Assembly (NCBI RefSeq): GCF_004769555.1
Contig: NZ_RQFY01000004.1
Coordinates: 124,001 to 188,000 of the forward strand
DNA length: 64,000 nucleotides
DNA from: Leptospira koniambonensis
GTDB taxonomy: Bacteria; Spirochaetota; Leptospiria; Leptospirales; Leptospiraceae
Direction of reading: 5' to 3'
Every line of letters begins with the position of its first letter. Position 1 is the first letter of the stretch. The translations under genes and the position numbers were made by a program. The notes beneath the pieces are model-generated. The model was not told where the DNA came from, ran no database searches, and worked only from the letters and a program-made list of their open reading frames with translations. Shown here in pieces: positions 9,916 to 19,045 of the stretch.

Positions 9916-10773
9916 TTAAGGCACTGGTTTTCTTTCGGTGATTACCAGGAAATCGGCCAATTTCCAATCTTCTTCTTGAAAACTTTTGCCTTCTTCGGAT
10001 GGAAAAATGCTGACCGTTAAAACATTCAGACCCATCTGTTTCAGCCTATATGTCAGCCCTAAACTTCTATCAGAATGAAATCTTCCATTCACATGAACTA
10101 CCTTTCTTTTTAATAAAAAGTAAGCCTCAGCAATTGAGTCTGCCATAGAAGCGTCCCAAACATATTGGGCATCTATAAACTTTTGTTTATCTGGAGAAAA
10201 TCCTGTAGGAGAATGTTCTGTGATCATCGCAGACAAAAGTTCTTCGTATTCTTTTTGTCTGAATAAATTATAAGTGTATCTAGGAGGAAGGAAAGGAGAT
10301 CTGATCTTATATAAAGAATCCAATCCTTGGTGAGATACAAGGTTTACATATTTTCTGGGAGCGTTAGCCGCAAGCACAGGAAGATTTTTTTCTTTTGCAA
10401 ACGAAACCATTGGATGATAATCCGTTAGGTAATTCGGCCAAAATTTTCCAGAGTTCAAAAAACCTTTTTCAGTGATCTCACCCTTGCAATATTCATCCAC
10501 TGATCTTTGCTGATCCTTTTCTAACATTTCCAAGGAAAGAAGTGTAGAATAGACGTCAGCCAATTTTTTGAAAACCTCCAATTTCCAAGCATGTCCTATC
10601 TTATCATTATGCTCTTCTCCAAAAATAATCACATCTGCATCTTTCGCCTTTTCAATGATAGACGAAAGTTCTACCTTAGATTTACTTTTTGAATCATAAA
10701 CTTCAGGGTTAAAAGTTTGAGAGAATATAAAAGAAGGGAAAAGAAGAAGGAACAAAAAAATACGAACCATCAT
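9916..10773 (-). CDS. ChaN-family (haem-binding/iron-regulated) protein
   Basis: A 285-residue secreted protein with a signal peptide (IFLFLLLFPSFIFS). It carries the ChaN/Tiki-like pattern: IIFGEEHNDKIGHAWKLEVF near residues 50-70, LSLEMLEKDQQ, the Pro/Tyr-rich mid region, and VHVNGRFHSDRSLGLTYRL near the C-terminus. In characterised ChaN the fold binds haem at a dimer interface, and the related Tiki/TraB group includes metalloproteases through the GEEH and FH motifs. Which activity applies here is open. Two ATGs in a row (10773, 10770) begin the frame. It stands alone, divergent from the dienelactone hydrolase gene. No Fur box is obvious. Confidence 0.75.
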   Translation of the reverse strand: MMVRIFLFLLLFPSFIFSQTFNPEVYDSKSKSKVELSSIIEKAKDADVIIFGEEHNDKIGHAWKLEVFKKLADVYSTLLSLEMLEKDQQRSVDEYCKGEITEKGFLNSGKFWPNYLTDYHPMVSFAKEKNLPVLAANAPRKYVNLVSHQGLDSLYKIRSPFLPPRYTYNLFRQKEYEELLSAMITEHSPTGFSPDKQKFIDAQYVWDASMADSIAEAYFLLKRKVVHVNGRFHSDRSLGLTYRLKQMGLNVLTVSIFPSEEGKSFQEEDWKLADFLVITERKPVP

Positions 10774-10895
10774 GAAACTTAGTTTGGAAATCGAAAGAAA
10801 AAAGAAAAGAACTTAAATGGGCATTAGAAGGTTGTAAATCGATCGACAAGTATCCGAATCTGCAGATCATTCAACCTGCTTTTGAAGAGGTGAAA

Positions 10896-11594
10896 ATGAA
10901 TACGGAAACGATTATTATAAAAACAGCTCATGGAGATATGCAAACATTCGTGGCCTATCCTGATTCTTCTCCTTCTCCCTGCATTTTAGTATTGCAAGAA
11001 GCTTTTGGAGTAAACAATCATATCAAAGATATTGCAGTTCGATTTGCTAAAGAAGGTTATCTTGCAGTCGCTCCAGAACTTTATTATAGAACTGCGCCTC
11101 CAGGATTTGCCGGAAGTTACGAAGACTTCATGGCATTAAAACCTCATTTCAGCCAATTGACTCCTGAAAATTTACAATCGGATCTGAATTCAATTTTGGA
11201 TTGGATCAAAACAAATCCAAAAAGTATTCCAGATCGAATTGCAAGCATAGGTTATTGTTTAGGTGGATGGGTTTCTTTTTTTGCAAATTCAATTTATAAT
11301 TTCAAGGCGGCTATTTCATATTATGGATCTAGAATTGTCCAAACTTCGGAAGAATATTCTCCCAAACAAAACGCGCCTTTACTTTTAGTTTGGGCGGGCC
11401 AGGATAGAAGTGTAAAACCAACTCATATAGCTGCAATCTCAGAATTACTAAAAAGTTCGGGAAAAAATTATGTGGAGTTGGTTTTTTCAGAAGCGGAGCA
11501 TGGATTTTTCTGTGATGCAAGAGCGGCTTATCATAAAACTTCTGCCGCTCAGGCATGGGCAATCACATTAGCTTTTCTGAAAGAACATTTGTAG
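10896..11594 (+). CDS. Dienelactone hydrolase family protein
   Basis: An alpha/beta hydrolase of about 232 residues with the dienelactone-hydrolase triad. Counting from the GTG two codons upstream, it is C123 in GYCLGGW, D172 in WAGQDRS and H204 in SEAEHGF. LQEAFGVNNHIKDIA is the conserved N-terminal loop. Dienelactone hydrolases open enol-lactones in chloroaromatic degradation, but most genomic copies act on unknown esters or lactones. I chose the ATG at 10896, preceded by GAAGAGG at a spacing of 5. An in-frame GTG at 10890 overlaps that ribosome site. No other aromatic-degradation genes are near. The stop codon lies inside a hairpin (11591-11620). Confidence 0.85.
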   Translation: MNTETIIIKTAHGDMQTFVAYPDSSPSPCILVLQEAFGVNNHIKDIAVRFAKEGYLAVAPELYYRTAPPGFAGSYEDFMALKPHFSQLTPENLQSDLNSILDWIKTNPKSIPDRIASIGYCLGGWVSFFANSIYNFKAAISYYGSRIVQTSEEYSPKQNAPLLLVWAGQDRSVKPTHIAAISELLKSSGKNYVELVFSEAEHGFFCDARAAYHKTSAAQAWAITLAFLKEHL

Positions 11595-11660
11595 GAACCT
11601 TTTTGTTGGAATTCCTACATCGCGATCATAAACACTAAATTCGGATGTTGGAGTTCCAAC
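11591..11660. terminator. Convergent-gene hairpins made of two dispersed palindromes
   Basis: TGTAGGAA (11591-11598, containing the upstream stop TAG) pairs with TTCCTACA (11613-11620). GTTGGAGTTCCAAC is at 11647-11660. Both belong to the GTwGGAAyTCCwAC family. The 74-bp gap between convergent genes holds nothing else, so these probably serve as bidirectional terminators although U tracts are lacking. Confidence 0.5.
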
Positions 11661-11668
11661 ACGCGGCT

Positions 11669-12214
11669 TTATTTTAAATTTTTCTCAATTTGATCAGTGA
11701 CTTCTTTACTATCTGGCTCAGTCCCAGAACGAAATCTTGCAACGATCTTACCAGCAGGAGAGATCAGGAATTTTTCGAAATTCCATTTTACATCGCCTGG
11801 ATCCGGAGAAGTGGAAGTGAGATACGTATAAAGAGGATGTTGGTCTTCTCCCTTGACTGATATCTTAGACATCATATCGAAGGTGGCACCTTTTTTCACT
11901 CTGCAGAATTGTTCTATCTCTGCATCGCTACCAGGTTCTTGGGAGAGAAAATTATTCGCAGGAAAGCCTAGGATCTCGAAACCCTTCTCCTTATATTTTT
12001 TGTATACCTTTTCCAAGTTTTCGTATTGGTAGGTATACCCACATTTAGAAGCAACGTTTACGATAAGTAGAGTTTTACCTTTATATTTGGAAAGTGTAAC
12101 ATCCTTTCCTTTGATATCCTTTACTGTAAAATCATACACAGCTTTAGGAGCAGCGAATAAAGAAGAGGAAACAATCAATAAGGAAAGAAAGATCAAAACA
12201 GATTTGAGAGCCAT
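11669..12214 (-). CDS. Glutathione peroxidase family protein, exported
   Basis: A thiol peroxidase of 181 residues from the preferred ATG at 12214, which gives a signal peptide ([23 protein letters not shown]). The catalytic tetrad elements are visible: C58 in NVASKCGYT, the [12 protein letters not shown] segment (Asn in place of the usual Gln context), and W-N in VKWNFEKF. Most bacterial members use thioredoxin-like reductants rather than glutathione. The second Cys (EIEQFCRVK) may be the resolving Cys. Export suggests defence against peroxides in the periplasm. An ATG further upstream at 12250 lies in the loop of an inverted repeat and would spoil the signal peptide, so I reject it. Confidence 0.85.
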   Translation of the reverse strand: MALKSVLIFLSLLIVSSSLFAAPKAVYDFTVKDIKGKDVTLSKYKGKTLLIVNVASKCGYTYQYENLEKVYKKYKEKGFEILGFPANNFLSQEPGSDAEIEQFCRVKKGATFDMMSKISVKGEDQHPLYTYLTSTSPDPGDVKWNFEKFLISPAGKIVARFRSGTEPDSKEVTDQIEKNLK

Positions 12215-12231
12215 AGTGGAATCATATCCGA

Positions 12232-12263
12232 ATCCCGGAAACAGGTCCATCCGTTTCCGGGAT
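12232..12263. promoter_or_regulatory. Perfect 11-bp inverted repeat upstream of glutathione peroxidase
   Basis: ATCCCGGAAAC (12232-12242) and GTTTCCGGGAT (12253-12263) are perfect arms around a 10-nt loop, 18 bp upstream of the chosen start. It could be an operator, a 5'-UTR hairpin, or the terminator of the ceramidase-side transcript read on the plus strand. No poly-T follows on either side, so I favour a regulatory site. Confidence 0.5.
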
Positions 12264-12304
12264 ATTATTTAGGTCTTAAACCAGTTTTTTTAAAGAAGAT
12301 CGTT

Positions 12305-14605
12305 TTATTGCAAAACAAACTCTTTGGAAGTCCCAGTGAATTTTTTGTAAGTCCAGAAAATTCCCCAGAACTGTTTCGCTAAACCGTTGTATACAACTCT
12401 GTAAGTTCCAGCTTGTTGGTTACGGATCAACCAAGTAATAGTCACTTCAGATGTAGCAGAAAGATCTCCGCCGGTTCTCGCCCAATCATAAGCCGTATAA
12501 GGATTATTATCGTTTGCAACAGTTGTCCAAGAGCTTCCATTCTTCTTTTGGATTTCTAAATACGTGTAAGTATTCGGATCATAATAAGAAGAAAGAGATC
12601 CATCCAGTTTTTTATCCTGAACCACTCTTGGATGTGAGCCTTGGAATTTTACCGTAACAGTATCTTTGACTCGATTATAAGAAGAATTCGAATCAGTCAG
12701 AACTTTTCCGAAATCTCCTCCATCATTCACTACACCGTTTTGGGATAACCCAGTTTGTATAAACTGTTGGTAAGAAAGATCAGGGGGATTCGGTCCAGCT
12801 GTAGTAGAACGATTTGCAACTATATCCTTAGCAATTCGATCAAACTCTTGGATCAGCGCTGCATTTGCCCAAGGACCATAAGCAGTAAATCCACCTTCGA
12901 AGTTCTGAGCGGAATATTCTTCACGAGTAGTTAGATACTGAGCATAAGCATTTGCCATTGCTCCCACAACTACGTTAGAAATCCCCACAGAAGCAAGAGT
13001 TGTAGTTAATTTTGCTTTCAATCTTCTGCCTGCATTCGTAGTCACTTCAAATGGAGAAGCCACAATCGCAGTATTGCCTATCGTGATCACTTGTAATGGA
13101 AGAACCACCGGCACAAAAGGCACTTGCGGATTTGGGAACCAGAATGAATCCACTTCTCCTACAGGTAGAAGAGTGAATTTTTCTTTATCGCATGCTTCAT
13201 ACTTTGTAGAACTCAATGCCAATTGAGCAAGAGGCCAGAGATATCCTAAAATCTGAGCGGCTCCACTTAAGTTAGTTAAAGAATAATTCTTTTTAACCCA
13301 GGCACCATTTTCGAAAACGAAATCATTTCGGATCTCACCTTCTTTTGCAAATTCTACAGGAGCACCTTCTTCATCTCCCGCCAAAAATCCTCCACCGATC
13401 GTAGCCACACAGGTTGTATTTCCAGTACCAGTATCCCAAGGCATAGTAAATGTACCGATATAGGAAGGATCTACAGAAACTTTATTATTCCAAACCACAT
13501 GAGAATGTCTATAACCAATATTCCCAGTAAGCGTGGTGGTAGCTGCATTATATAATTCTAATGCTCTGCTTCCTTGTTTAGTTCCATGAACGATAGGATT
13601 TTCCAAAGCATCTAAACTTGGATCTATATCATTCGGCCTTAAGAAAGGTTTTGTAATATCGGATGGATTCGGGGTATTCGGACTTACATCTCCCATAGGT
13701 CCCTGAGGGAATGCAGCCACAAAGTTTCCACCAAATGTGCTTTCTGCCAAATAAGAAGCGTATCCCTTATTATCCCCGTGAGCCCTACGATTTGTAATTC
13801 CTAGAGAAGTTCCGTGAACCGCAAACCAGTTCAGTAATCCAATTGGAGAACCATCAGTCCCTTCGAAACGAAGCAAACTCATTGTCTCATTTATATTAGA
13901 AGAATAATTTGTTTTGTCTAAGTTCCATGCGTAAGCAGCAGACGATCTATTATTTGCAAAATTGGAAAGATTTCCAGCAGCAAATTTGATCCTTGCTTCT
14001 CTTCTATTATTATAAGCAGCCTTGATAGATTCAGCGATACCGTTCACTACTATATTATAATGAACCTTATCAAAACCGATCACTCCATTGAATAAGTTGA
14101 ATAATGTGTACCAAGAAATATTAGAAGGAGCGGAATGTGTATGGGTTGCAAACAAAAGAACATTATCATTGTTAAACGCTGATCCATAACCGTCGGCCTG
14201 TAATTTCTTAACGACACCCATCTTTACACTTTGGTACATATGGATCATATCGTTGGTAACAATAGCCACTCTTGCGCCACCAGGGCGCTCAATCACAAAT
14301 GCTCTAGAATAAAGCCTCATCGCCAAACCTGACATCTGGTCACCCGGACTATTATATCCAGTGCTCGATTGCACAAAAGGTCCAGTAATATCAGCCTTTG
14401 CTGCACCTACCAAAAACACATCCGTAGGAGTAGATGTAGGTAAAGCGAGACTATTCAGAATAGGATTAGAATTGGGTTCCGTAACTCTATTAGAAGAAAC
14501 GGCCAACTCTAGTAATTTATCGTCGTTTGACTTCTGATCGCAACCAGTTAGGATGAATATCAGAGCCAATGCCAAGGTTAAAAATTTCGTATATTTGTTT
14601 TTCAT
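12305..14605 (-). CDS. Neutral/alkaline ceramidase lipoprotein
   Basis: A 766-residue neutral ceramidase, which hydrolyses ceramide to sphingosine and fatty acid. The lipoprotein signal ends ILTGC with lipidation Cys at 22. N-terminal catalytic domain: VGAAKADITGP, HTHSAP (H155, H157) and NWFAVHGTS (H264) supply zinc ligands. MGDVSPN contains S308, equivalent to the nucleophilic Ser of Pseudomonas ceramidase. The C-terminal immunoglobulin-like domain (WTTVANDNNPYTAYDWAR...) is complete. The start has GGAGG upstream. As a surface or periplasmic lipoprotein it would act on host or environmental sphingolipids; leptospires also encode sphingomyelinases that would generate ceramide. It is a single-gene unit with a long-loop hairpin beyond its promoter region. 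Confidence 0.92.
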   Translation of the reverse strand: MKNKYTKFLTLALALIFILTGCDQKSNDDKLLELAVSSNRVTEPNSNPILNSLALPTSTPTDVFLVGAAKADITGPFVQSSTGYNSPGDQMSGLAMRLYSRAFVIERPGGARVAIVTNDMIHMYQSVKMGVVKKLQADGYGSAFNNDNVLLFATHTHSAPSNISWYTLFNLFNGVIGFDKVHYNIVVNGIAESIKAAYNNRREARIKFAAGNLSNFANNRSSAAYAWNLDKTNYSSNINETMSLLRFEGTDGSPIGLLNWFAVHGTSLGITNRRAHGDNKGYASYLAESTFGGNFVAAFPQGPMGDVSPNTPNPSDITKPFLRPNDIDPSLDALENPIVHGTKQGSRALELYNAATTTLTGNIGYRHSHVVWNNKVSVDPSYIGTFTMPWDTGTGNTTCVATIGGGFLAGDEEGAPVEFAKEGEIRNDFVFENGAWVKKNYSLTNLSGAAQILGYLWPLAQLALSSTKYEACDKEKFTLLPVGEVDSFWFPNPQVPFVPVVLPLQVITIGNTAIVASPFEVTTNAGRRLKAKLTTTLASVGISNVVVGAMANAYAQYLTTREEYSAQNFEGGFTAYGPWANAALIQEFDRIAKDIVANRSTTAGPNPPDLSYQQFIQTGLSQNGVVNDGGDFGKVLTDSNSSYNRVKDTVTVKFQGSHPRVVQDKKLDGSLSSYYDPNTYTYLEIQKKNGSSWTTVANDNNPYTAYDWARTGGDLSATSEVTITWLIRNQQAGTYRVVYNGLAKQFWGIFWTYKKFTGTSKEFVLQ

Positions 14606-14832
14606 TTACCTTGCCTCCACAGTTCAGGAAGTGGGGTAACCGAAATTTAAGGAAGGTCAAACGATTTTTAAAAAAGATGTAAGTAGGCGCTTACGTTCGA
14701 AAAAAGTATTATAAGTTTTTAATTTATTTCGAACGTATTTGTATCACTAATCGGATAATTTTATAATTAAAATATAAGTGATCGGTACATCAATGTAAGT
14801 GGGACTGCGAGATTGGCTGGTCTATAATAAAA

Positions 14833-14875
14833 CAGCCCAAGCAAAAATACAGTCTCGTATCCTTTACTTGGGCTG
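14833..14875. other. Inverted repeat with 25-nt loop in ceramidase upstream gap
   Basis: CAGCCCAAG (14833-14841) and CTTGGGCTG (14867-14875) are perfect 9-bp arms, 25 bp after the stop of the minus-strand hotdog gene. It could be a terminator for that gene, although the loop is long and the U tract poor. The rest of 14606-14900 is AT-rich leader, with a GTAAG/CTTAC inverted repeat near 14680-14695 that may be an operator for ceramidase. Confidence 0.4.
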
Positions 14876-14900
14876 ATATAAGATATAATTAGAAGTAATT

Positions 14901-15332
14901 TTATTTCTTAGCGATAAACCAATCGAAGCTAAAACTTGCTACATTCGCTTGAGTTTCATCAAAAAGTTCAACTCCAACTGTGAGTCCTGCTCTTCCTTTC
15001 TTTTCGAGTTGGGCCATAAATGCGGACCATTCTTGTTCATCGATAACTCCCCTGGAAACGACTCTTCCTTGTGCAGGCTTTTTATATTTTACTTCGGACT
15101 TACGCACTACTGGAATAATCTCAAAAGGGAGAGAAGCTACTTTGGAAAGTAAATATTCCCCTCCACTTCCTTCTGCGAGAGCGAATAACGCAGCGGCATG
15201 TCCAGAACCAACATGGTTTTTGTAGATAGGTTTGTCTTCCATGACTAAGAGAGCATCTTCTCCCTGTTTAGGTCTAGAAAGCTGGATATGAACGTTGAAA
15301 GGTATGGATAAAACGTCGAATTTCTCTGTCAT
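14901..15332 (-). CDS. DUF4442 hotdog-fold protein (putative thioesterase)
   Basis: A 143-residue single-domain protein with the DUF4442/PaaI-like pattern. PIYKNHVGSGHAAALFALAEG is the helix with the conserved His and Ala of hotdog thioesterases, followed by the strands VRKSEVKYKKPAQGRVVSRG and GLTVGVELFDE. Such proteins hydrolyse acyl-CoA or bind acyl groups. The substrate is unknown. There is no signal peptide. It lies 96 bp downstream of the sigma-54 activator on the same strand. The gap holds TTCGTTT/AAACGAA inverted arms (15404-15420), so it probably has its own promoter and operator. Confidence 0.7.
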   Translation of the reverse strand: MTEKFDVLSIPFNVHIQLSRPKQGEDALLVMEDKPIYKNHVGSGHAAALFALAEGSGGEYLLSKVASLPFEIIPVVRKSEVKYKKPAQGRVVSRGVIDEQEWSAFMAQLEKKGRAGLTVGVELFDETQANVASFSFDWFIAKK

Positions 15333-15403
15333 ATACCTAGTAAGAAATTTCGTTCGTTTTATATCAAATCGAAAAGAAAATGAAATATCGATTTATTCTT
15401 AGA

Positions 15404-15420
15404 TTCGTTTGTAAAACGAA
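15404..15420. promoter_or_regulatory. Inverted repeat between activator gene and DUF4442 gene
   Basis: TTCGTTT-GTA-AAACGAA is a perfect 7-bp palindrome with a 3-bp spacer, 72 bp upstream of the DUF4442 start and just after the activator stop. No poly-U follows on the minus strand, so an operator is more likely than a terminator. Confidence 0.4.
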
Positions 15421-15428
15421 CTTTTGAA

Positions 15429-17801
15429 TTATTCCATATCCAGCATTTTCATCTGGTATTGTAATTTTCCCCTGGAGATTTTCAGAAGCCTGGCGGCCTC
15501 AGATTTATTTCCTTTACATTTCTGTAATGCAGTTTCAATCAATCTCCTAGAATACATGGAAACCAGAGATTCAAACCCTGCTGCATAAGATCCATTTGCG
15601 ATCGGTATTTCTCCAATCTCTTCTCTCCCGGAACTTTTGAGTTCTAATAACTCAGGAGGAAGGTCCGAAATTTTAATATGATCTCCTTTTAGATCGGCAA
15701 GCGTTCTGATTATACAATTTTCCAATTCACGTATATTTCCGGACCAAGGAAATTCCAAAAACAGATCCATAACTTCTTCGCTTATATTCGGTTTATCCAG
15801 CTCCATTTGTTTGGAATAATGTTCTACAAATCGATTTGCAAGAAAAGGGATGTCTGATCTTCTTTCTCTCAAAGGAGGTATCCCGATCTCGAACACATTG
15901 ATCCTATAGTACAAATCTTCTCTAAAAGTTCCTTTTGCAACCATAGATCTTAGATTTCTATGTGTAGCGAAAATCGCCCTACATTCTGCTTTAAGTTCGG
16001 AACGTCCACCTACTTGTTTGTATTTACGTTCCTGTAGTAATCTTAATATTTTAGGTTGGATCTCAATAGGCATCTCGCCTACTTCATCAAAAAATAATGT
16101 TCCACCGTTTGCTTCTGCGACAAGTCCTGCATAATCAGATTTTGCATCTGTAAATGCTCCTTTTACATATCCGAAAATCTGGCTTTCCCAAAGATTAGCA
16201 GGCACTGCAGCACAGTTGATCGGCACAAATGGGCTGTCTTTTCCTTTTCCTAATTCATGAAGAAGTCCCGCAATGATCTCTTTTCCAGTGCCAGTCTCTC
16301 CTGTGATCAATACAGGTTGTTCTCTTCCTGAAATTCTTTCTACTCTGTCAACAACAGCCTGCATACTTCTGGAGGCGTATATTAAGGTTTTATTAGATAA
16401 TATTCTTTCTTGAGGAACCGCATCGTAGATAGAATCTCTTTCTAAAATAGTTCTTTCTAGATTAGAAGTGTATTGTTGTAATTCCTGTCTTGCCTCTCGA
16501 ATGGAACGAACCATTGCATTGAATGCCTGGGTTAATAATCCAATCTCATCTTTATTGCGGACCTCTACCTCAACAGAAAGTTCTCCTCCTTCTACCCTAT
16601 CTAATCCTTTTAACAAAGCGAATAGTGGATTTAAGATAGAGATTTTCATAAAGAGCAAAAATCCGAAAATTAATACGCATAGGCCTACAAAAAGTCGAAT
16701 CGCCCAATCCAAAACATATCCATGGACAAAACTTCTGTAAGAAGAATATTCCAGACCCATTTCGGTATTATTTATAAAATTCTGATAAATAATTAGAGGT
16801 TTTCCGGAAGAAGTCAGGATAAAAGATCGAACCCCCAGAACCACAGCACTCAGATCCGATTTGGGAGTATTCTCCCCAATTTTAGAAAGAAAAACGGAAT
16901 CTTTAGGAGGAGAAGATAGTTTCGCATTTTGTAATGCATTTGTTTGGATACTATCGTATTCGTTTTCTATCGCTTTACTCAATCCGCCAGACATTACCTG
17001 AGTCACTGACAGTGCCATTGCAAGAACTATGGTTAAGATCCTAACAGTGAGAGAAGTTCGATGTCCTCCGTAACTTACGAAAAATATATGGAATACAAAA
17101 AATCCTGAAATAACAGAGATCGCTAATGCATTTACGAATACTTCTGCACTTACTTGTCCCAATCTAAACAAGGTAAGATAGATTGTAGGTATCAAAAAAT
17201 TTAAGAAGAAGGATCCCAAAATACCAGCAAGAGCGATCCTTTTCTGATCCTTGTTCTTTAAGATCTGAACGATTGCAATTCCGATCACGCTCAAAACAAA
17301 AAGCAAAGAGAAGATTGCGACTACTCTTCCTGGAAAAGTTGCGGATAGATCCCAGTATTGTCCGTTAAATCTAAATGTTTTAACTGCGTCTTTTGTTTCC
17401 CATACAAACCAGAGAGAAATAGATGCGGCAATCCCTAATTGTGCCTTAAAAAGATAAGAGGAAAACTTAGGAAAAATGGCAGATGGAAATTTAAGAAAAA
17501 ATCTTTGGAAAAAAACTGCCGCAAATAGTGCAGCTGAAACTGTGATCCATCTATGCAATGCACCTCGCGGATCTGTTTCGATAGAAGCATAAACACATGC
17601 AGAATATAGAATTACTAAACATAAAAAGGAGAGCATCAACTCTCTGATCCCAGAGATCTTATTTTTTACACTCAGACAATACACTACTCCTAAAATACAT
17701 AGTAGTACTGCGATTAAAAAGGAAAGGGTCAGAAATTGAAGATACATGAAATAAAAGCGGAGTTTAAAAAGACCATTCCGAAATGGAAGGTCAAGCGACA
17801 T
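15429..17801 (-). CDS. Membrane-anchored sigma-54 enhancer-binding regulator
   Basis: A 790-residue sensor-regulator in one chain. An N-terminal multi-helix membrane module (about 20-270) is followed by an extracytoplasmic loop (about 275-362), a TM helix (about 366-388) and HAMP (about 388-440). Then comes a AAA+ domain with Walker A GETGTGKE (501-508), sigma-54-contact loop GAFTDA (548-553), Walker B GGTLFFDE (566-573) and arginine-finger region FREDLYYRINVF. A Fis-type helix-turn-helix ends it (about 760-787, KSEAARLLKISRGKLQYQM). The contact loop deviates from canonical GAFTGA at the fifth position. It lies 45 bp behind the DUF3089 gene, whose promoter is a strong sigma-54 match, so it probably activates itself. 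Being membrane-bound yet DNA-binding, it likely senses the envelope directly. An alternative ATG is at 17747. Confidence 0.92.
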   Translation of the reverse strand: MSLDLPFRNGLFKLRFYFMYLQFLTLSFLIAVLLCILGVVYCLSVKNKISGIRELMLSFLCLVILYSACVYASIETDPRGALHRWITVSAALFAAVFFQRFFLKFPSAIFPKFSSYLFKAQLGIAASISLWFVWETKDAVKTFRFNGQYWDLSATFPGRVVAIFSLLFVLSVIGIAIVQILKNKDQKRIALAGILGSFFLNFLIPTIYLTLFRLGQVSAEVFVNALAISVISGFFVFHIFFVSYGGHRTSLTVRILTIVLAMALSVTQVMSGGLSKAIENEYDSIQTNALQNAKLSSPPKDSVFLSKIGENTPKSDLSAVVLGVRSFILTSSGKPLIIYQNFINNTEMGLEYSSYRSFVHGYVLDWAIRLFVGLCVLIFGFLLFMKISILNPLFALLKGLDRVEGGELSVEVEVRNKDEIGLLTQAFNAMVRSIREARQELQQYTSNLERTILERDSIYDAVPQERILSNKTLIYASRSMQAVVDRVERISGREQPVLITGETGTGKEIIAGLLHELGKGKDSPFVPINCAAVPANLWESQIFGYVKGAFTDAKSDYAGLVAEANGGTLFFDEVGEMPIEIQPKILRLLQERKYKQVGGRSELKAECRAIFATHRNLRSMVAKGTFREDLYYRINVFEIGIPPLRERRSDIPFLANRFVEHYSKQMELDKPNISEEVMDLFLEFPWSGNIRELENCIIRTLADLKGDHIKISDLPPELLELKSSGREEIGEIPIANGSYAAGFESLVSMYSRRLIETALQKCKGNKSEAARLLKISRGKLQYQMKMLDME

Positions 17802-17846
17802 TTCGATTTTATTGGATCAAGTCGAAACGCCGCTTAAGTGATATTT

Positions 17847-18896
17847 CTAACGTTTTCCTTTTTTATTAAAATATTCTTCTAATCTTTCTTTCACATTCTC
17901 TCTAATATCCAAATAGAAGAGTCCGTAATCCGAAATATGATAATTTTTCTTATTCCCTCTTCTGGATTCGTAATTCGGATTAGAAGGTAGATCCACCCAA
18001 AGCATCTCTCCTTCACATTTTGTTCTAACATAGGCTTTATCTAACTCAGAAAATTGAATACCAACTCCACCCTTATGTTCTGCTTTAGGAGTTTCAGGGC
18101 TATCTTGCGTCCAATTCACTGGATTCACACAAACTCCTCCTACATATCTTTCTGGAGGAAGTGCAAAATCAGAAAGTTGAGATCCCCATTTTTTGGAATT
18201 CCAACTGATATAACATCCTAGATCTTTAGAATTCCTACATACTTTCAAATTTTTAAATTCAGAAGAATGTACAGCCCAACCAGGAAGATATGCCGCTACA
18301 AAGTTCGAGACCTTCTTCTTATCTAAATACTCTTTTAATACATAGGTAAGCATCATAGAACCTTGGCTATGACCCGCGATAAAAAACGGTCTTCCTTGAT
18401 TATAATGTTTTAAGTAATGATCGAATGCAGAGAGCACATCTTTTTTTGCGATCTCGAATGCCTTCTCTCCATTTCCAGAATCATCAATAAAAGAATATAA
18501 TGCGGCTTGTCTGTATCTAGGTGCATAAATTTTCGCAGACTCATTAAAAACGGATGCCTGCATTTTTAAGGGAGAAAGTCCGTAAACGATCAAACTACTT
18601 CCTATCTCTGCATTCCATCCTTCTGCTTTAATAAAAGTTGTAGGATGCACGAAGAATACATCTGCCTTTGCAATATTTTGCCCATCCTTGAAACCGGAGA
18701 TTGCAGGCACTTCATCCGGATCATCTTTCAATTCCGGAAGAGCCGCCCAAGATTCTTTTTTAGAATAATCAGGAGAATTCGGAACATTTTCCTGTGTAAA
18801 AGGACCAGAAGGTTTAATCAAATACAGAAAGATTGAAGTACAGTTTGAAAATAGAAATCCCCAAAACAACAGCGAAGAATATAAGAAAAGTCTCAT
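17847..18896 (-). CDS. DUF3089 alpha/beta-hydrolase (lipase-like) lipoprotein
   Basis: A 349-residue protein with the DUF3089 signature KADVFFVHPTTF near residues 78-88 and a nucleophile elbow GHSQGS (S177). The N-terminus (LLFWGFLFSNC) is a lipoprotein signal with lipidation Cys at 19. The family is lipase-like, with substrates untested. AGHSQGSMMLTYVLKEYLDKK fits a secreted esterase. It is first in an operon with the sigma-54 activator (45 bp apart). Its upstream region has a near-perfect -24/-12 promoter (18957-18975, minus strand), and AGGAGG precedes the ATG. It is thus a likely target of the regulator encoded behind it. Confidence 0.8.
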   Translation of the reverse strand: MRLFLYSSLLFWGFLFSNCTSIFLYLIKPSGPFTQENVPNSPDYSKKESWAALPELKDDPDEVPAISGFKDGQNIAKADVFFVHPTTFIKAEGWNAEIGSSLIVYGLSPLKMQASVFNESAKIYAPRYRQAALYSFIDDSGNGEKAFEIAKKDVLSAFDHYLKHYNQGRPFFIAGHSQGSMMLTYVLKEYLDKKKVSNFVAAYLPGWAVHSSEFKNLKVCRNSKDLGCYISWNSKKWGSQLSDFALPPERYVGGVCVNPVNWTQDSPETPKAEHKGGVGIQFSELDKAYVRTKCEGEMLWVDLPSNPNYESRRGNKKNYHISDYGLFYLDIRENVKERLEEYFNKKGKR

Positions 18897-18956
18897 ACGT
18901 TAGAAATCCTCCTCTTTCCCTCTGATTTTATTTTGGGAAAGATAACAGAAGATACA

Positions 18957-18975
18957 AAGCAATATCCGTGCCGAG
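18957..18975 (-). promoter_or_regulatory. Sigma-54 promoter P1 (DUF3089-activator operon)
   Basis: The minus strand reads CGGCACG-GATA-TTGCTTTG. GG and GC are exactly 10 bases apart and all positions fit the TGGCACG-N4-TTGCT consensus except the first T. The predicted start of transcription, about 18947, gives a leader of about 50 nt before the ATG at 18896. Confidence 0.8.
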
Positions 18976-19045
18976 TGGAGAAGGACCTAACCTTTCAATC
19001 ATTCGCATATAACAGCGATTCTACTAGTTTGGCGGAATAGAAATC

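Noticed and set aside
10776..10889. In-frame extension upstream of the dienelactone hydrolase
   Set aside because: The frame is open for about 38 codons but has no ATG, GTG or TTG, and a good ribosome site precedes ATG 10896.
18190..18215. TTGGAATTCCAA in the DUF3089 gene and a similar site near 33723 as further palindrome copies
   Set aside because: Only the inner 10-12 bases match and both encode ordinary conserved-looking protein sequence, so chance is likely.
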